A stretch of 64,000 nt of DNA from Clostridium sp. AM49-4BH (GCF_003478335.1 NZ_QUFB01000002.1:75537-139536), one strand, 5' to 3'. Shown: positions 16,159-26,075, counted from the first letter of the stretch. Translations and numbers: made by a program. Notes: a model not told the origin generated them from the letters alone.

Positions 16159-17832
16159 ATGGGGAAACAGATTAAAGTGGAAGTGATCATTGGCGCTAAA
16201 AGGATTCCTAAAACTTACGAAGAGGGAGTTACCTATGCGCAGGTGGCCAAAGAAGTACAATCGGCATATTCATATCCGATCATTCTAGCCAGACGTGGCG
16301 GTAAATTGGTGGAATTAAATAAGCGGATCCGTGAGGATGTCCAGATATGTTTTATGACGACGGCAGATGACAGTGGGCACAAGACGTATGTTCGTGGTGT
16401 GACATTACTGATGTTACGCGCGTTTTATGCGGTCTGCAAAGGGCAGCCGTTGGAAAATGTATATGTGCAATATCAGATCGGCGATAGCTGTTACTGCGAA
16501 GTGAGCGGTGTCCCTGTGACGGAATCTTTGCTGCAGCAGGTTGAACAGTATATGAAAGAACTGGTACATAGAGATATTCCATTTTTGAAACGGTCGGTAG
16601 ATACTTCCGAAGCACTGCGTATTTTTGAAAAATATGGCATGATGGATAAGAAAAAATTATTTGAATATCGTCGTGTTTCCAAGGTAAATATATATACATT
16701 AGACGGATTTGAGGATTATTATTATGGTTATATGCCGGCAAGTACCGGTGTACTTCAGTATTTCAGTTTAGAGCCATATGAAAACGGATTTATGCTGAAT
16801 CTGCCAAATAGCAAAACTCCGGATCGAACAACATTGCACAAACCAAGTCCAAAGTTGTTTGCAACCTTGCAGGAGGCGAAATCGTGGGGCAAGATGGTGG
16901 ATGTTGATACGGTAGGTGCGTTGAATGATGTGATCTCGCATGGTGGTGCGCCGGAACTTATATTGGTACAGGAAGCACTTCAGGAGAAAAAGATTGCGCA
17001 GATCGCAGAGCAGATCGCCAATGACCCAAGTAAGAAATTTGCCATGATCGCAGGTCCGTCTTCTTCCGGTAAGACATCATTTTCTCATCGATTGTCGATT
17101 CAGCTTCGAACACTCGGAGTGCATCCGCATCCGATCGCATTAGATAATTATTTTGTAGACCGCGATGAAACACCGTTAGATGAAAATGGCAATTATAACT
17201 TTGAGTGTCTTGAAGCGATCGATGTTAAACTGTTTAATCAGCAGATGAATGAGCTGCTTGCCGGAAAACGTGTCGAACTGCCGACTTTTAATTTTGTGAC
17301 CGGTCAAAAAGAATATAAAGGAGACTATAAGCAGTTAGGTGAGGATGATATATTAGTGATCGAGGGGATCCACGGCTTGAATGATAAACTATCTTATACG
17401 CTTCCAAAAGAAAGTAAGTTTAAGATATACATCAGTGCGCTGACCCAGATCAACATTGATGAGCATAATCGGATTTCTACGACAGATGGCAGATTGATCC
17501 GGCGAATGGTACGTGATGCCAGAACAAGAGGCGCTTCGGCCGCTCGCACGATCGGTATGTGGCCATCGGTACGCCGCGGGGAAGATCAATATATATTCCC
17601 ATTTCAGGAAGAGGCGGATGTTATGTTTAACTCGGCACTGATTTATGAGCTTGCTGTTTTAAAACCGTATGCAGAAGCAATCCTCTTTGGAATACCGAAG
17701 GATGCACCGGAGTATATCGAGGCAAAGCGTCTGCTTAAGTTTTTGGATTATTTCATTGGAATCAGCAGTGAAGACATCCCGAAAAATTCACTGATGCGTG
17801 AATTTGTGGGAGGCAGTGTCTTTAATGTATAG
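16159..17832 (+). CDS. TGS-domain nucleoside (uridine-type) kinase
   Basis: A 557-residue protein with two parts. The N-terminal half resembles the TGS and second-additional domains of threonyl-tRNA synthetase. The C-terminal half is a uridine-kinase/phosphoribulokinase P-loop kinase with GPSSSGKTSF at about residues 299-308, then ALDNYFVDRDETP and IEGIHGLND. Proteins with this architecture are annotated as nucleoside or uridine kinases; the natural substrate is not established by sequence. It starts at ATG 16159, 40 bp after trmK, and ends before a terminator. Confidence 0.88.
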   Translation: MGKQIKVEVIIGAKRIPKTYEEGVTYAQVAKEVQSAYSYPIILARRGGKLVELNKRIREDVQICFMTTADDSGHKTYVRGVTLLMLRAFYAVCKGQPLENVYVQYQIGDSCYCEVSGVPVTESLLQQVEQYMKELVHRDIPFLKRSVDTSEALRIFEKYGMMDKKKLFEYRRVSKVNIYTLDGFEDYYYGYMPASTGVLQYFSLEPYENGFMLNLPNSKTPDRTTLHKPSPKLFATLQEAKSWGKMVDVDTVGALNDVISHGGAPELILVQEALQEKKIAQIAEQIANDPSKKFAMIAGPSSSGKTSFSHRLSIQLRTLGVHPHPIALDNYFVDRDETPLDENGNYNFECLEAIDVKLFNQQMNELLAGKRVELPTFNFVTGQKEYKGDYKQLGEDDILVIEGIHGLNDKLSYTLPKESKFKIYISALTQINIDEHNRISTTDGRLIRRMVRDARTRGASAARTIGMWPSVRRGEDQYIFPFQEEADVMFNSALIYELAVLKPYAEAILFGIPKDAPEYIEAKRLLKFLDYFIGISSEDIPKNSLMREFVGGSVFNV

Positions 17833-17871
17833 GAGTAATCTGTATAGAAAATTGCAACATTGACAGCAGGG

Positions 17872-17900
17872 CTGTATTAGGCACACATAATACAGTTTTT
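17872..17900 (+). terminator. Intrinsic terminator after nucleoside kinase gene
   Basis: CTGTATTA pairs perfectly with TAATACAG across an 8-base loop, followed by TTTTT. It separates the rpoD group from folD. Confidence 0.75.
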
Positions 17901-17980
17901 CCAGATCTGTCAGCAGGCAGTGTAGGACGGTCGGCAGATATGATAGATAACATGGTGTGCAGAAATGAGGACAAAAAGAT

Positions 17981-18829
17981 ATGGCACAGATTATTGATGG
18001 AAAGAAAATTTCAACACAGATCAAAGATGAGGTGAAAGAGCAGGTTGCTGCTCTGAAACAAAAAGGAATTGATGTAACTTTGGCCGTGATTCAGATTGGT
18101 AAAGATCCTGCATCTACTGTATATGTCGGCAACAAAAAGAAGGCCTGCGAATATGTAGGTATTCGTTCTTTGGCATATGAACTGCCGGAAGAGACCAGTG
18201 AGCAGGAGCTTTTGGAGTTAGTACAATCGCTCAATGCTAAAGAAGATGTCGATGGCATTTTAGTTCAACTTCCGCTGCCAAAGCATATTGATGAGGATAA
18301 AGTGATCCGTACGATTTCGCCGGACAAAGATGTGGATGGTTTTCATCCGGAGAGCGTAGGACGTTTAAGTATTGGGCAGCCGGGCTTTGTTTCCTGTACA
18401 CCGGCAGGGATCATCCAGCTTTTGAAACGTTCTGGAATAACGATTGACGGCAAAGAATGTGTTATTATCGGTCGGAGTAATATTGTTGGTAAACCGATGG
18501 GAATGCTCTTACTTAGAGAAAATGGAACGGTGACGATCTGTCATTCACACACTCCGGATCTGAAGACGGTTGCCAAGCGTGCAGATATTTTAGTCGTTGC
18601 GATCGGCAAGGCGAAGTTTGTAGATGCTTCTTATGTGAAAGACGGGGCCGCTGTCATTGACGTAGGAATGGATCGTGATGAAAATGGCAAGTTGTGTGGT
18701 GATGTTGACTTTGCTTCTGTTGAACCGGTTGCAGGGGCGATCACACCGGTTCCGGGAGGCGTTGGTCCGATGACGATCGCAATGCTTATGAACAATTGTG
18801 TGGAATCTGCACAGAGAAAACATTGTTAG
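17981..18829 (+). CDS. folD: Bifunctional methylene-THF dehydrogenase / methenyl-THF cyclohydrolase
   Basis: A 282-residue FolD, interconverting 5,10-methylene- and 10-formyl-tetrahydrofolate with NADP. The family segments are present: the active-site region [15 protein letters not shown], the substrate loop [11 protein letters not shown], the Rossmann motif [11 protein letters not shown] and the C-terminal [12 protein letters not shown]. The start is ATG 17981. Its ribosome-binding region GGTGTGCAGAAATGAGG is identical over 17 bases to the one before the sensor kinase at 6568. Confidence 0.97.
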   Translation: MAQIIDGKKISTQIKDEVKEQVAALKQKGIDVTLAVIQIGKDPASTVYVGNKKKACEYVGIRSLAYELPEETSEQELLELVQSLNAKEDVDGILVQLPLPKHIDEDKVIRTISPDKDVDGFHPESVGRLSIGQPGFVSCTPAGIIQLLKRSGITIDGKECVIIGRSNIVGKPMGMLLLRENGTVTICHSHTPDLKTVAKRADILVVAIGKAKFVDASYVKDGAAVIDVGMDRDENGKLCGDVDFASVEPVAGAITPVPGGVGPMTIAMLMNNCVESAQRKHC

Positions 18830-18844
18830 AAATGGAGACTACGA

Positions 18845-20197
18845 ATGGAACAACAGAATGTAACACCAATTTATTTTGTGTCGTTAGGGTGTGACAAAAA
18901 TCTTGTGGACAGTGAAATGATGATCACTTCACTGCGGGAACAGGGCTTTCGTCTTGTGAATGAAGAGACAGAGGCAGAAGTGATTGTTGTAAATACCTGC
19001 TGTTTTATTGGGGATGCCAAGGAAGAAAGTATCAATACATTGTTAGAAATGGCGTCCTACAAGGAAACAGCTAAATGTAAGCTGCTTGTGGCTGCGGGAT
19101 GCCTGGCTCAGCGTTACCATAAAGAGATACAAACGGAGATACCGGAAGTCGATATTATTGTCGGCACAATGGGGTATGAAAATCTCGCGGAAACGATCCG
19201 CGGAGAGTTGAAAGAGCATCAGGGTGTTGTTGAGACATTACAGAATATTGATTATCTGCCGACGCCGCTGACGAATCGAGATAGTATGTCCGGTGGATAT
19301 TATGCATATCTTAAGATTGCAGAAGGCTGTGATAAATGCTGTACGTACTGCGTGATCCCGAAAGTACGCGGACATTATCGCAGTGTTCCGATGGAGAATC
19401 TGCTTGCACAGGCAGAACATCTGGTTCAAAACGGAGCCAAAGAGCTGATCTTGGTGGCACAAGAGACAACATTATATGGTGTGGATCTATATGGACACAA
19501 GAGCCTTCCTGAGCTTTTGGAAAAATTATCGGAATTAGAGGAGCTGAAATGGATCCGCATTTTATACTGCTATCCGGAAGAAATCACAAAAGAGCTGGTT
19601 CATGCGATCAAAACGCTTCCGAAAGTATGTCATTATCTGGATATTCCGATCCAGCACGGTTCTGATGGCATATTAAAGCGGATGGGGCGGCGTACCAATA
19701 GCAAAGAACTGCGGGATATGGTACATTATCTGCGTCAGGAGATTCCGGATATTGCACTTAGAACAACATTGATCACAGGATTTCCCGGCGAGAGCGAGCA
19801 GGATTTCGAACAGTTGAAAGAATTTGTGGAGGAACTTCGATTCGATCGACTTGGCGTATTTACGTACTCAAGGGAAGAAGATACACCGGCAGCCGCAATG
19901 GAAGAACAGGTGCCGGAAGAAGTTGCAGAAAAGCGGCGGGATGAGATCATGCAGATCCAGCAAAAGATCGCTTTTGAGAAGACGTCGGCGCAGATTGGAC
20001 GTGCTTTAGAAGTAATGGTAGAGGGGGCCCTGCCGGAAGATGGTGTTTATATTACGAGAACGTATATGGATGCACCGGAAGTGGACGGGTATGTATTTGT
20101 GGCAACTGATTGGAATCTGATGTCGGGAGATTTCTTAAACGTCAAGATTACCGGTGCAGATGAGTATGATCTCATTGGAGAGGTCATAGAGGAATAA
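18845..20197 (+). CDS. rimO: Ribosomal protein S12 methylthiotransferase
   Basis: A 450-residue radical-SAM methylthiotransferase acting on the conserved aspartate of ribosomal protein S12. The N-terminal domain begins FVSLGCDKNLVDSE, the RimO-type start as opposed to the MiaB CQMN. The radical-SAM cysteines are in EGCDKCCTYC (CxxxCxxC), and the C-terminal TRAM domain contains the DAPEVDGYVF stretch typical of RimO. It lies 15 bp after folD and 26 bp before pgsA; the rimO-pgsA-cinA order is common in Firmicutes. Confidence 0.96.
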   Translation: MEQQNVTPIYFVSLGCDKNLVDSEMMITSLREQGFRLVNEETEAEVIVVNTCCFIGDAKEESINTLLEMASYKETAKCKLLVAAGCLAQRYHKEIQTEIPEVDIIVGTMGYENLAETIRGELKEHQGVVETLQNIDYLPTPLTNRDSMSGGYYAYLKIAEGCDKCCTYCVIPKVRGHYRSVPMENLLAQAEHLVQNGAKELILVAQETTLYGVDLYGHKSLPELLEKLSELEELKWIRILYCYPEEITKELVHAIKTLPKVCHYLDIPIQHGSDGILKRMGRRTNSKELRDMVHYLRQEIPDIALRTTLITGFPGESEQDFEQLKEFVEELRFDRLGVFTYSREEDTPAAAMEEQVPEEVAEKRRDEIMQIQQKIAFEKTSAQIGRALEVMVEGALPEDGVYITRTYMDAPEVDGYVFVATDWNLMSGDFLNVKITGADEYDLIGEVIEE

Positions 20198-20223
20198 GAG
20201 AATAGAATTGAAGGAGGATAAAT

Positions 20224-20766
20224 ATGAATTTACCAAATAAGATTACGATGCTTCGTGTATTTTTAATACCTTTTTTTGTTGTGTTTATGCTTGTATCAGC
20301 CATCCCTTATAGCAAATACATTGCATTAGTTGTTTTTGTTGTAGCAAGTCTGACGGATACCTTAGATGGTTATATCGCCAGAAAGTATAAACTTGTATCC
20401 AATTTTGGAAAATTCATGGATCCGTTGGCAGATAAATTATTAGTTTCTTCGGCGATGATCTGTCTGGTGTCCTTAAACAGAATTCCGGCTTGGGTTGTTA
20501 TTGTGATCATAAGCCGTGAGTTTATCATTAGTGGATTTCGTCTGGTCGCATCGGATGCCGGTGTCGTGATAGCGGCGAGCTGGTGGGGCAAGATAAAAAC
20601 AGTTGTACAGATGATCATGGTCATTGTCTTGATCTTGTCTATACACAATCCGGTTGTTGCTGTGATCGAGCAGATATTGATCTATTTAGCACTGGTACTT
20701 ACGGTGGTATCGTTATTGGATTATTTGATCAAAAATTGGAAGGTTATGGACGATGGAAAGATGTAA
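20224..20766 (+). CDS. pgsA: CDP-diacylglycerol-glycerol-3-phosphate 3-phosphatidyltransferase
   Basis: A 180-residue integral membrane enzyme making phosphatidylglycerol phosphate, the first committed step to phosphatidylglycerol. The CDP-alcohol phosphatidyltransferase motif (DG-x2-AR-x8-G-x3-D-x3-D) is present as LDGYIARKY followed by GKFMDPLADK at about residues 44-70. Four or five hydrophobic segments are visible. The strong AAGGAGG ribosome-binding site is at 20211-20217. The 3' end overlaps the next gene by 14 bp. Confidence 0.95.
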   Translation: MNLPNKITMLRVFLIPFFVVFMLVSAIPYSKYIALVVFVVASLTDTLDGYIARKYKLVSNFGKFMDPLADKLLVSSAMICLVSLNRIPAWVVIVIISREFIISGFRLVASDAGVVIAASWWGKIKTVVQMIMVIVLILSIHNPVVAVIEQILIYLALVLTVVSLLDYLIKNWKVMDDGKM

Positions 20767-21259
20767 TGAGATAAGAGTACCATCTGAGGAGGCGGTACAG
20801 TTAGTAGAATATTGTATCCAAAACGGTTATAAGATTTCTACAGCGGAGTCATGTACCGGAGGCCTGATCGCAGCGGGTATTGTAGATGTACCGGGTGCAT
20901 CAAATGTCTTTGAAGAAGGATATGTTACGTATGCAGACCGGGTTAAACAAAAACTGCTTCATGTATCCGTGACAACGATTCAAAAGTATACGGTGGTAAG
21001 TGCGCAGGTGGCTGAAGAAATGGCGCTTGGAACAGCGCAGGCCAGTGGAGCCGATATTTCTGTTACGACAACAGGTTATGCAGGACCGGAAGATGGTGAA
21101 GATGGGACACCGGCAGGAACCGTTTACATCGGAACCTGCTTTCGTGGGCGCGCAGAGAGCAGAAAATATTGCTTTGACGGTGATCGTGGGCAGGTACGCT
21201 TGCAGGCAGCCCGTGAGGCAATGAAATTTGCATTAGAAAGGATGAAACAGATTGAGTGA
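20753..21259 (+). CDS. CinA C-terminal domain protein (nicotinamide-nucleotide amidase-like)
   Basis: A 168-residue stand-alone CinA C-terminal domain. Characterised members (PncC) deamidate nicotinamide mononucleotide. The conserved segments STAESCTGGLIAAGI and TTTGYAGPEDGEDGTPAGTV are present. The N-terminal molybdopterin-binding half of full-length CinA is absent, so a competence role is not implied. It overlaps pgsA by 14 bp and the next gene by 8 bp, suggesting translational coupling. Confidence 0.9.
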   Translation: MERCNEIRVPSEEAVQLVEYCIQNGYKISTAESCTGGLIAAGIVDVPGASNVFEEGYVTYADRVKQKLLHVSVTTIQKYTVVSAQVAEEMALGTAQASGADISVTTTGYAGPEDGEDGTPAGTVYIGTCFRGRAESRKYCFDGDRGQVRLQAAREAMKFALERMKQIE

Positions 21260-22490
21260 GGTGATCGTTGTAGGCGGTGGAGCAGCCGGTATGATGGCAG
21301 CTATTGCGGCAGCGGACTGTGGACATCAGGTAACCATTATAGAAAAAAATGAAAAATTAGGAAAAAAATTATTTATTACAGGAAAAGGCCGGTGTAATAT
21401 CACCAATGACAGTGATGTAGAGAATCATTTGAATCATGTGATCTCCAATCCGAAATTTATGTACAGTGCCTTTTATAGTTTTGACAGCAGCCGTATGATC
21501 GACTTCTTGGAACAGGAAGGTCTGGCGGTAAAGACAGAGCGCGGCAATCGCGTGTTTCCGCAGTCTGATAAGTCTTCCGATGTGCTGCAAACGCTGCAGA
21601 AAGCACTTCGCAGAAGAAATGTTACGGTCAGATTGCATACGAAGATGACAGGACTTATGATCGAAGATCATAATTGTAAAGGCGTAAAAGTACAGAGTTA
21701 TCATGGTGCATTGGAAACACTGACAGCGGATGATGTCATCCTTACAACGGGGGGACTTGCATATCCTTCTACCGGATCGACAGGTGATGGACACCGGCTG
21801 CTGAAACAGGCAGGAGTTGCTTTAGAACCATGTTATCCGGCGTTAGTGCCTGTCGAGACGGTAGAAGAGTGGCCAATCAGACTGCAGGGATTATCGCTTC
21901 GCAATGTGTCGTTGCGCGTGGAACGTGGATCGCATAAAATATACGAGGAACAGGGAGAAATGCTGTTTACGCATTTTGGTGTAAGCGGACCATTGGTCTT
22001 GTCGGCGAGCAGCCTGCTCGGTCGTAAAGGTGCCAAAGACTGTAAACTGCATATTGACTTGAAACCGGCCTTGTCGGAAGAACAGTTAGATGAACGGTTA
22101 CAGCGTGATTTTGCCGCACAAAAAAACAGCATGTTTAAAAACAGTCTGGGAAAGCTGCTGCCGTCAAAATTGATCCCGGTTATCGTGGAACTTTCCGAGA
22201 TCACGCCGGATAAGCAGGTCAATGAGGTGACTAGGCAGGAGCGGCACAGACTGGTTAAGCTATGCAAAGATCTCACCTGTACCGTCAAAAAGCTGCGGGA
22301 TTTTCCGGAGGCGATCGTTACCGGAGGAGGCATTTCCGTAAAGGCGATCAATCCGGCAACCATGGAATTAAAGGAGATTTCACATTTATTTGCAGCCGGA
22401 GAGCTGATCGATGTAGATAGTGTGACGGGAGGGTATAATCTTCAGGTTGCGTGGTCAACCGGGTATTTGGCAGGAATATCAGTGTATTGA
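21252..22490 (+). CDS. NAD(P)/FAD-dependent oxidoreductase, HI0933/BaiN-like
   Basis: A 412-residue flavoprotein of the HI0933-like family (also annotated BaiN/YhiN). The N-terminal dinucleotide-binding motif is VGGGAAGMMAAIAA, followed by KLFITGKGRCNITN, and the C-terminal FAD contact region ends GGYNLQVAWSTGYLAG. The start is TTG at 21252, inside the 3' end of the preceding gene. Some relatives reduce bile-acid intermediates, but nothing here indicates that; the substrate is unknown. Confidence 0.88.
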   Translation: MSEVIVVGGGAAGMMAAIAAADCGHQVTIIEKNEKLGKKLFITGKGRCNITNDSDVENHLNHVISNPKFMYSAFYSFDSSRMIDFLEQEGLAVKTERGNRVFPQSDKSSDVLQTLQKALRRRNVTVRLHTKMTGLMIEDHNCKGVKVQSYHGALETLTADDVILTTGGLAYPSTGSTGDGHRLLKQAGVALEPCYPALVPVETVEEWPIRLQGLSLRNVSLRVERGSHKIYEEQGEMLFTHFGVSGPLVLSASSLLGRKGAKDCKLHIDLKPALSEEQLDERLQRDFAAQKNSMFKNSLGKLLPSKLIPVIVELSEITPDKQVNEVTRQERHRLVKLCKDLTCTVKKLRDFPEAIVTGGGISVKAINPATMELKEISHLFAAGELIDVDSVTGGYNLQVAWSTGYLAGISVY

Positions 22491-22509
22491 ATGATAATGG
22501 AGGATAGAT

Positions 22510-23169
22510 ATGTATAATATTGCAATTGACGGACCGGCAGGAGCCGGCAAAAGTACTATTGCCAAGATGGCAGCGAAGAAACTGGATTTCATCTATGTAG
22601 ATACCGGAGCTATGTACCGTGCGATGGCGCTGTATTTTCTGCGCCGGGAAATTGATGCAAAAGATGAGAAAAAGATTGCAGAGGCCTGTGAGCATATCAA
22701 TGTGACGATTGCTTATCGGGAGGGGGAACAGCAGGTACTTCTTAACGGTGAAAATGTCAATGCCTTTATTCGTACGGAAGAGGTTAGCATGATGACATCT
22801 AATACTTCAAAATATCCTGCTGTACGTGAGAAACTTCTTTATTTACAGCGGGAACTTGCGGCAGCTAACAATGTGATCATGGACGGCCGGGATATTGGAA
22901 CTTGTGTCCTGCCGGATGCAGAGCTTAAGATATATCTTACAGCCAGTGCATCGGAGCGAGCTAAAAGACGTTATTTGGAGCAGAAGGAACGCGGTGTGGA
23001 AAGTGATCTTGCCCAGATCGAAAGGGATATTATTGCACGTGATGAGCAGGATATGAATCGTGAGATCGCTCCGTTAAAGCAGGCAGAAGATGCTATTTAT
23101 CTAGACACCTCTGATATGACGATCGAGGAAGTAGTGACAAAGATCGTATCACTCGTTCAAAAGGCCTGA
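22510..23169 (+). CDS. cmk: Cytidylate kinase
   Basis: A 219-residue (d)CMP kinase. The P-loop IDGPAGAGKSTIAK is at residues 5-18, followed by YVDTGAMYRA and the CMP-contact region MDGRDIGTCVLPDA. Length matches the bacterial family. It starts at ATG 22510 behind GGAGGA. In many Clostridia cmk precedes ispH and rpsA as it does here. Confidence 0.97.
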   Translation: MYNIAIDGPAGAGKSTIAKMAAKKLDFIYVDTGAMYRAMALYFLRREIDAKDEKKIAEACEHINVTIAYREGEQQVLLNGENVNAFIRTEEVSMMTSNTSKYPAVREKLLYLQRELAAANNVIMDGRDIGTCVLPDAELKIYLTASASERAKRRYLEQKERGVESDLAQIERDIIARDEQDMNREIAPLKQAEDAIYLDTSDMTIEEVVTKIVSLVQKA

Positions 23170-23213
23170 ACAAAACGGATCTTTGTGGGCATAGAAAGGA
23201 TTGAAAGATTTGT

Positions 23214-24059
23214 ATGAAAGTTACATTGGCTAAGAGTGCGGGCTTTTGCTTTGGAGTGAAGCGGGCAGTGGAAATGGTTTATAAGGAAGCGGAGACGGGA
23301 AAGAAAGTTTATACGCTCGGTCCGATCATTCACAATGAGCAGGTTGTGCAGGATCTGGAACAAAAAGGTGTACGTGTGATCGATACGCCGGAAGAACTTT
23401 CCAAAGCGGAGGATGCGACGGTGATCATCCGCTCACATGGCATCAGCGCAGACGTGTATCATCAACTGGAAGACAAAAAGGTTCGCATTGTTGATGCGAC
23501 CTGTCCTTTTGTCAGCAAGATCCATCGCATTGTTGAGAAAAAATATCAGGAAGGAAGCTGTATTGTCATTGTCGGCAATGCAAACCATCCGGAAGTGGAA
23601 GGAATCAATGGCTGGTGCAATGGCGCAGCTACAGTGATCGGAAGCGTTTCGGAGGCAGAAAATTATAGTCAGGAACCAGCCAGGAAACTTTGTGTTGTGG
23701 CACAAACGACATTTAATTACAAGAAATTTAAAGATATAGTTGATATTTTTTCGAAAAAGAGTTATGATATAGACGTTATGAATACAATTTGCAACGCTAC
23801 CGAAGAGCGTCAGACGGAAGCGGCAGCCATTGCCGGTGACTCCGACGCAATGATAGTGATAGGTGGAAAACATAGTTCGAACACGCAGAAACTGTATGAA
23901 ATATGCAAGAATGTGTGTCCGGACACACATTTTATACAGACACTTGATGACTTGGATTTGAAGCAATTTCAATCTTTTCGTAGCGTGGGTATTACTGCAG
24001 GGGCCTCGACCCCAAATACTATTATTAAGGAGGTTCAATCATATGTCAGAAATGAATAA
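23214..24059 (+). CDS. ispH: 4-hydroxy-3-methylbut-2-enyl diphosphate reductase
   Basis: A 281-residue IspH (LytB), the last enzyme of the MEP isoprenoid pathway, making IPP and DMAPP. The three cluster cysteines are visible: C12 in AGFCFGVKRA, then DATCPFVSK and NTICNATEERQ. In many Clostridia IspH is fused to ribosomal protein S1. Here the two are separate frames overlapping by 17 bp, with the rpsA ribosome-binding site inside the ispH 3' end. Confidence 0.97.
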   Translation: MKVTLAKSAGFCFGVKRAVEMVYKEAETGKKVYTLGPIIHNEQVVQDLEQKGVRVIDTPEELSKAEDATVIIRSHGISADVYHQLEDKKVRIVDATCPFVSKIHRIVEKKYQEGSCIVIVGNANHPEVEGINGWCNGAATVIGSVSEAENYSQEPARKLCVVAQTTFNYKKFKDIVDIFSKKSYDIDVMNTICNATEERQTEAAAIAGDSDAMIVIGGKHSSNTQKLYEICKNVCPDTHFIQTLDDLDLKQFQSFRSVGITAGASTPNTIIKEVQSYVRNE

Positions 24060-25152
24060 TGAGTTTGAACAGTTATTGGAAGAAACATCATTAGTAACAA
24101 TCCACAATGGAGAGGTTGTAGAAGGGACAGTCATCAGCGTTAAGGAAGATGAGATCGTTCTTAACATCGGCTACAAAGCAGATGGTATCATTACCAGAAA
24201 TGAGTACAGTAATCAATCCGGCATTGATCTGAGAGATGTTGTGAAAGAAGGCGACAAAATGAACGCCAAGGTACTCAAGGTGAATGATGGTGAGGGACAG
24301 GTATTATTAACATACAAACGCCTTGCTATGGAGAAGAGTAATGAGCGCATTCGTGAAGCATTTGAGAATAAAGAAGTACTTAAAGCTAAGGTTGTCAATG
24401 TATTAACAGGTGGCTTGAGTGTCATCGTTGATGAGACTAAGATCTTTATCCCGGCCAGCCTTGTATCTGATACTTATGAGAAAGATCTTTCTAAGTATGC
24501 AGGACAGGAGATTGAGTTTGTTGTCAGCGAGTTTAATCCAAAGAAGAGAAGAATCATTGGTGATAGAAAGCAGCTTTTGGTTGCAGAGAAGAAGAAGAAA
24601 CAGGAAGAGCTTTTTGCAAGAATTCATGTTGGCGATACTGTAGAAGGTGTTGTTAAGAATTTGACAGATTTCGGTGCATTCATCGATCTTGGCGGAGCAG
24701 ACGGACTTCTTCATATTTCTGAGATGTCTTGGGGACGTGTTGAAAATCCTAGAAAGGTATTCAACGTTGGCGACAAGACTAAGGTTCTTATTAAAGACAT
24801 CAAAGACGATAAGATTGCATTGAGCCTGAAGTTTGAGGATCAGAATCCATGGTTAAATGCTGATGGAAAATATAGCGTTGGTTCTGTTGTGAAGGGTAAA
24901 GTCGCACGTATGGCTGATTTCGGTGCATTCATTGAGTTAGAGCCTGGTGTTGATGCATTACTGCATGTATCTCAGATCTCTAAGGAGCATGTTGATAAGC
25001 CGTCTGATGTATTGAAAGTTGGTCAGGAAGTGGAAGCTAAAGTTGTTGATTTCAATAGCGAAGATCACAAGATCAGCCTGAGCATCAAGGCTTTATTGAA
25101 TGACTCACAGGCGGATGAAGAAGAGGATGTCGCTGAAGAGCCAGCAGAGTAA
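24043..25152 (+). CDS. rpsA: 30S ribosomal protein S1-like, four S1 domains
   Basis: A 369-residue RNA-binding protein with four S1 (OB-fold) repeats at about residues 19-92, 107-177, 194-264 and 279-349. The third and fourth are most typical (TDFGAFIDLGGADGLLHISE and ADFGAFIELEPGVDALLHVS). The acidic C-terminal tail is DEEEDVAEEPAE. AAGGAGG at 24027-24033 precedes ATG 24043. It has fewer repeats than the six of E. coli S1, as usual in Firmicutes. A terminator follows. Confidence 0.92.
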   Translation: MSEMNNEFEQLLEETSLVTIHNGEVVEGTVISVKEDEIVLNIGYKADGIITRNEYSNQSGIDLRDVVKEGDKMNAKVLKVNDGEGQVLLTYKRLAMEKSNERIREAFENKEVLKAKVVNVLTGGLSVIVDETKIFIPASLVSDTYEKDLSKYAGQEIEFVVSEFNPKKRRIIGDRKQLLVAEKKKKQEELFARIHVGDTVEGVVKNLTDFGAFIDLGGADGLLHISEMSWGRVENPRKVFNVGDKTKVLIKDIKDDKIALSLKFEDQNPWLNADGKYSVGSVVKGKVARMADFGAFIELEPGVDALLHVSQISKEHVDKPSDVLKVGQEVEAKVVDFNSEDHKISLSIKALLNDSQADEEEDVAEEPAE

Positions 25153-25160
25153 TAGTAGGT

Positions 25161-25204
25161 AATCGCTCGCCAATCCGTACTTGTACGGGTTGGCGATTTT
25201 TTTC
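25161..25204 (+). terminator. Intrinsic terminator after rpsA
   Basis: CGCCAATCCGTAC pairs with GTACGGGTTGGCG (one G-U), with outer AATCGC/GCGATT-like flanks and a run of seven T residues. It ends the folD-to-rpsA unit. Confidence 0.88.
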
Positions 25205-25268
25205 GTATAGGGTTTTCGTTTGTGCGAAAAGTATGGAATGAAATTTGCGTATGTAAAGGAGGTCAGAA

Positions 25269-26045
25269 ATGGGCGATTATGAGTTGTTTAAGAAACAGGT
25301 ATTCGGGTTGACCCAGATAGACCTGAGTTGTTATAAAGAACGTCAGATGAAACGACGCATTGATGCGTTGATCACAAAGTGCAAGATTACATCATACGAG
25401 GAGTATATCCGATTGCTAAAGACAGATAAAGTGAGATTGGATGAGTTTGTGGCATACTTGACCATTAATGTATCTGAATTCTATCGCAATCCGGAGCAGT
25501 GGAAGCTGCTGGAGGATGAGATGCTTCCGTATTTATTTGAGCGCTTTGGCAATGATCTGCATATATGGAGTGCTGCCTGCTCGACAGGAGATGAACCGTA
25601 TACACTTGTTATGCTGTTAGCAAAGTTTATTCCGCTGGATAAGATCCATGTTTATGCGACGGATATTGACAGACAAGTGTTAGAAAAGGCGCAGATAGGT
25701 ATTTATGATGAAAAGAGCTTAAAAGGACTACCGAAAGAATTTGTGTCGAAATATTTTACACAGGTTTCTGACCGGAGTTATCAGATCAGTGATCAAATCA
25801 AGCGTTGTGTCAAATTTTGTCAACATAATCTGCTGAAGGATAGATATCCAAAAGAATGTGATATGATCGTCTGCCGTAATGTGATGATTTATTTTACGGA
25901 GGAAGCCAAAAAGGAGATATATCAAAAGTTTAATGCATCCCTTAAAAAAGACGGGTTGTTGTTTGTTGGAAGTACAGAACAGATCATATCGCCCGGCAAT
26001 ATCGGATTTGCAAGTTTTAAGTCATTTTTTTATAAACGCTTATAG
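25269..26045 (+). CDS. cheR: CheR-type protein-glutamate methyltransferase
   Basis: A 258-residue SAM-dependent methyltransferase of the CheR family, which methylates glutamates of chemoreceptors. The N-terminal helical domain (residues 1-75) is followed by the methyltransferase domain with WSAACSTGDEPYTLVMLL, VYATDIDRQVLEKA and MIVCRNVMIYF. The C-terminal TEQI...FKSFFYKR segment also fits. It begins behind AAAGGAGGT. No other chemotaxis gene is nearby, so its receptors must be elsewhere. Confidence 0.93.
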   Translation: MGDYELFKKQVFGLTQIDLSCYKERQMKRRIDALITKCKITSYEEYIRLLKTDKVRLDEFVAYLTINVSEFYRNPEQWKLLEDEMLPYLFERFGNDLHIWSAACSTGDEPYTLVMLLAKFIPLDKIHVYATDIDRQVLEKAQIGIYDEKSLKGLPKEFVSKYFTQVSDRSYQISDQIKRCVKFCQHNLLKDRYPKECDMIVCRNVMIYFTEEAKKEIYQKFNASLKKDGLLFVGSTEQIISPGNIGFASFKSFFYKRL

Positions 26046-26075
26046 TGTGGATAGTGAAAGGCATGGTGAAGAAAG

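Noticed and set aside
20753..21259. Truncated cinA pseudogene
   Set aside because: Stand-alone C-terminal domains are a normal protein type, and the frame is intact with overlaps on both sides.
23433..24038. A 201-codon open frame antisense to ispH
   Set aside because: It lies wholly opposite a strongly conserved gene, with unlikely composition and no start signal.
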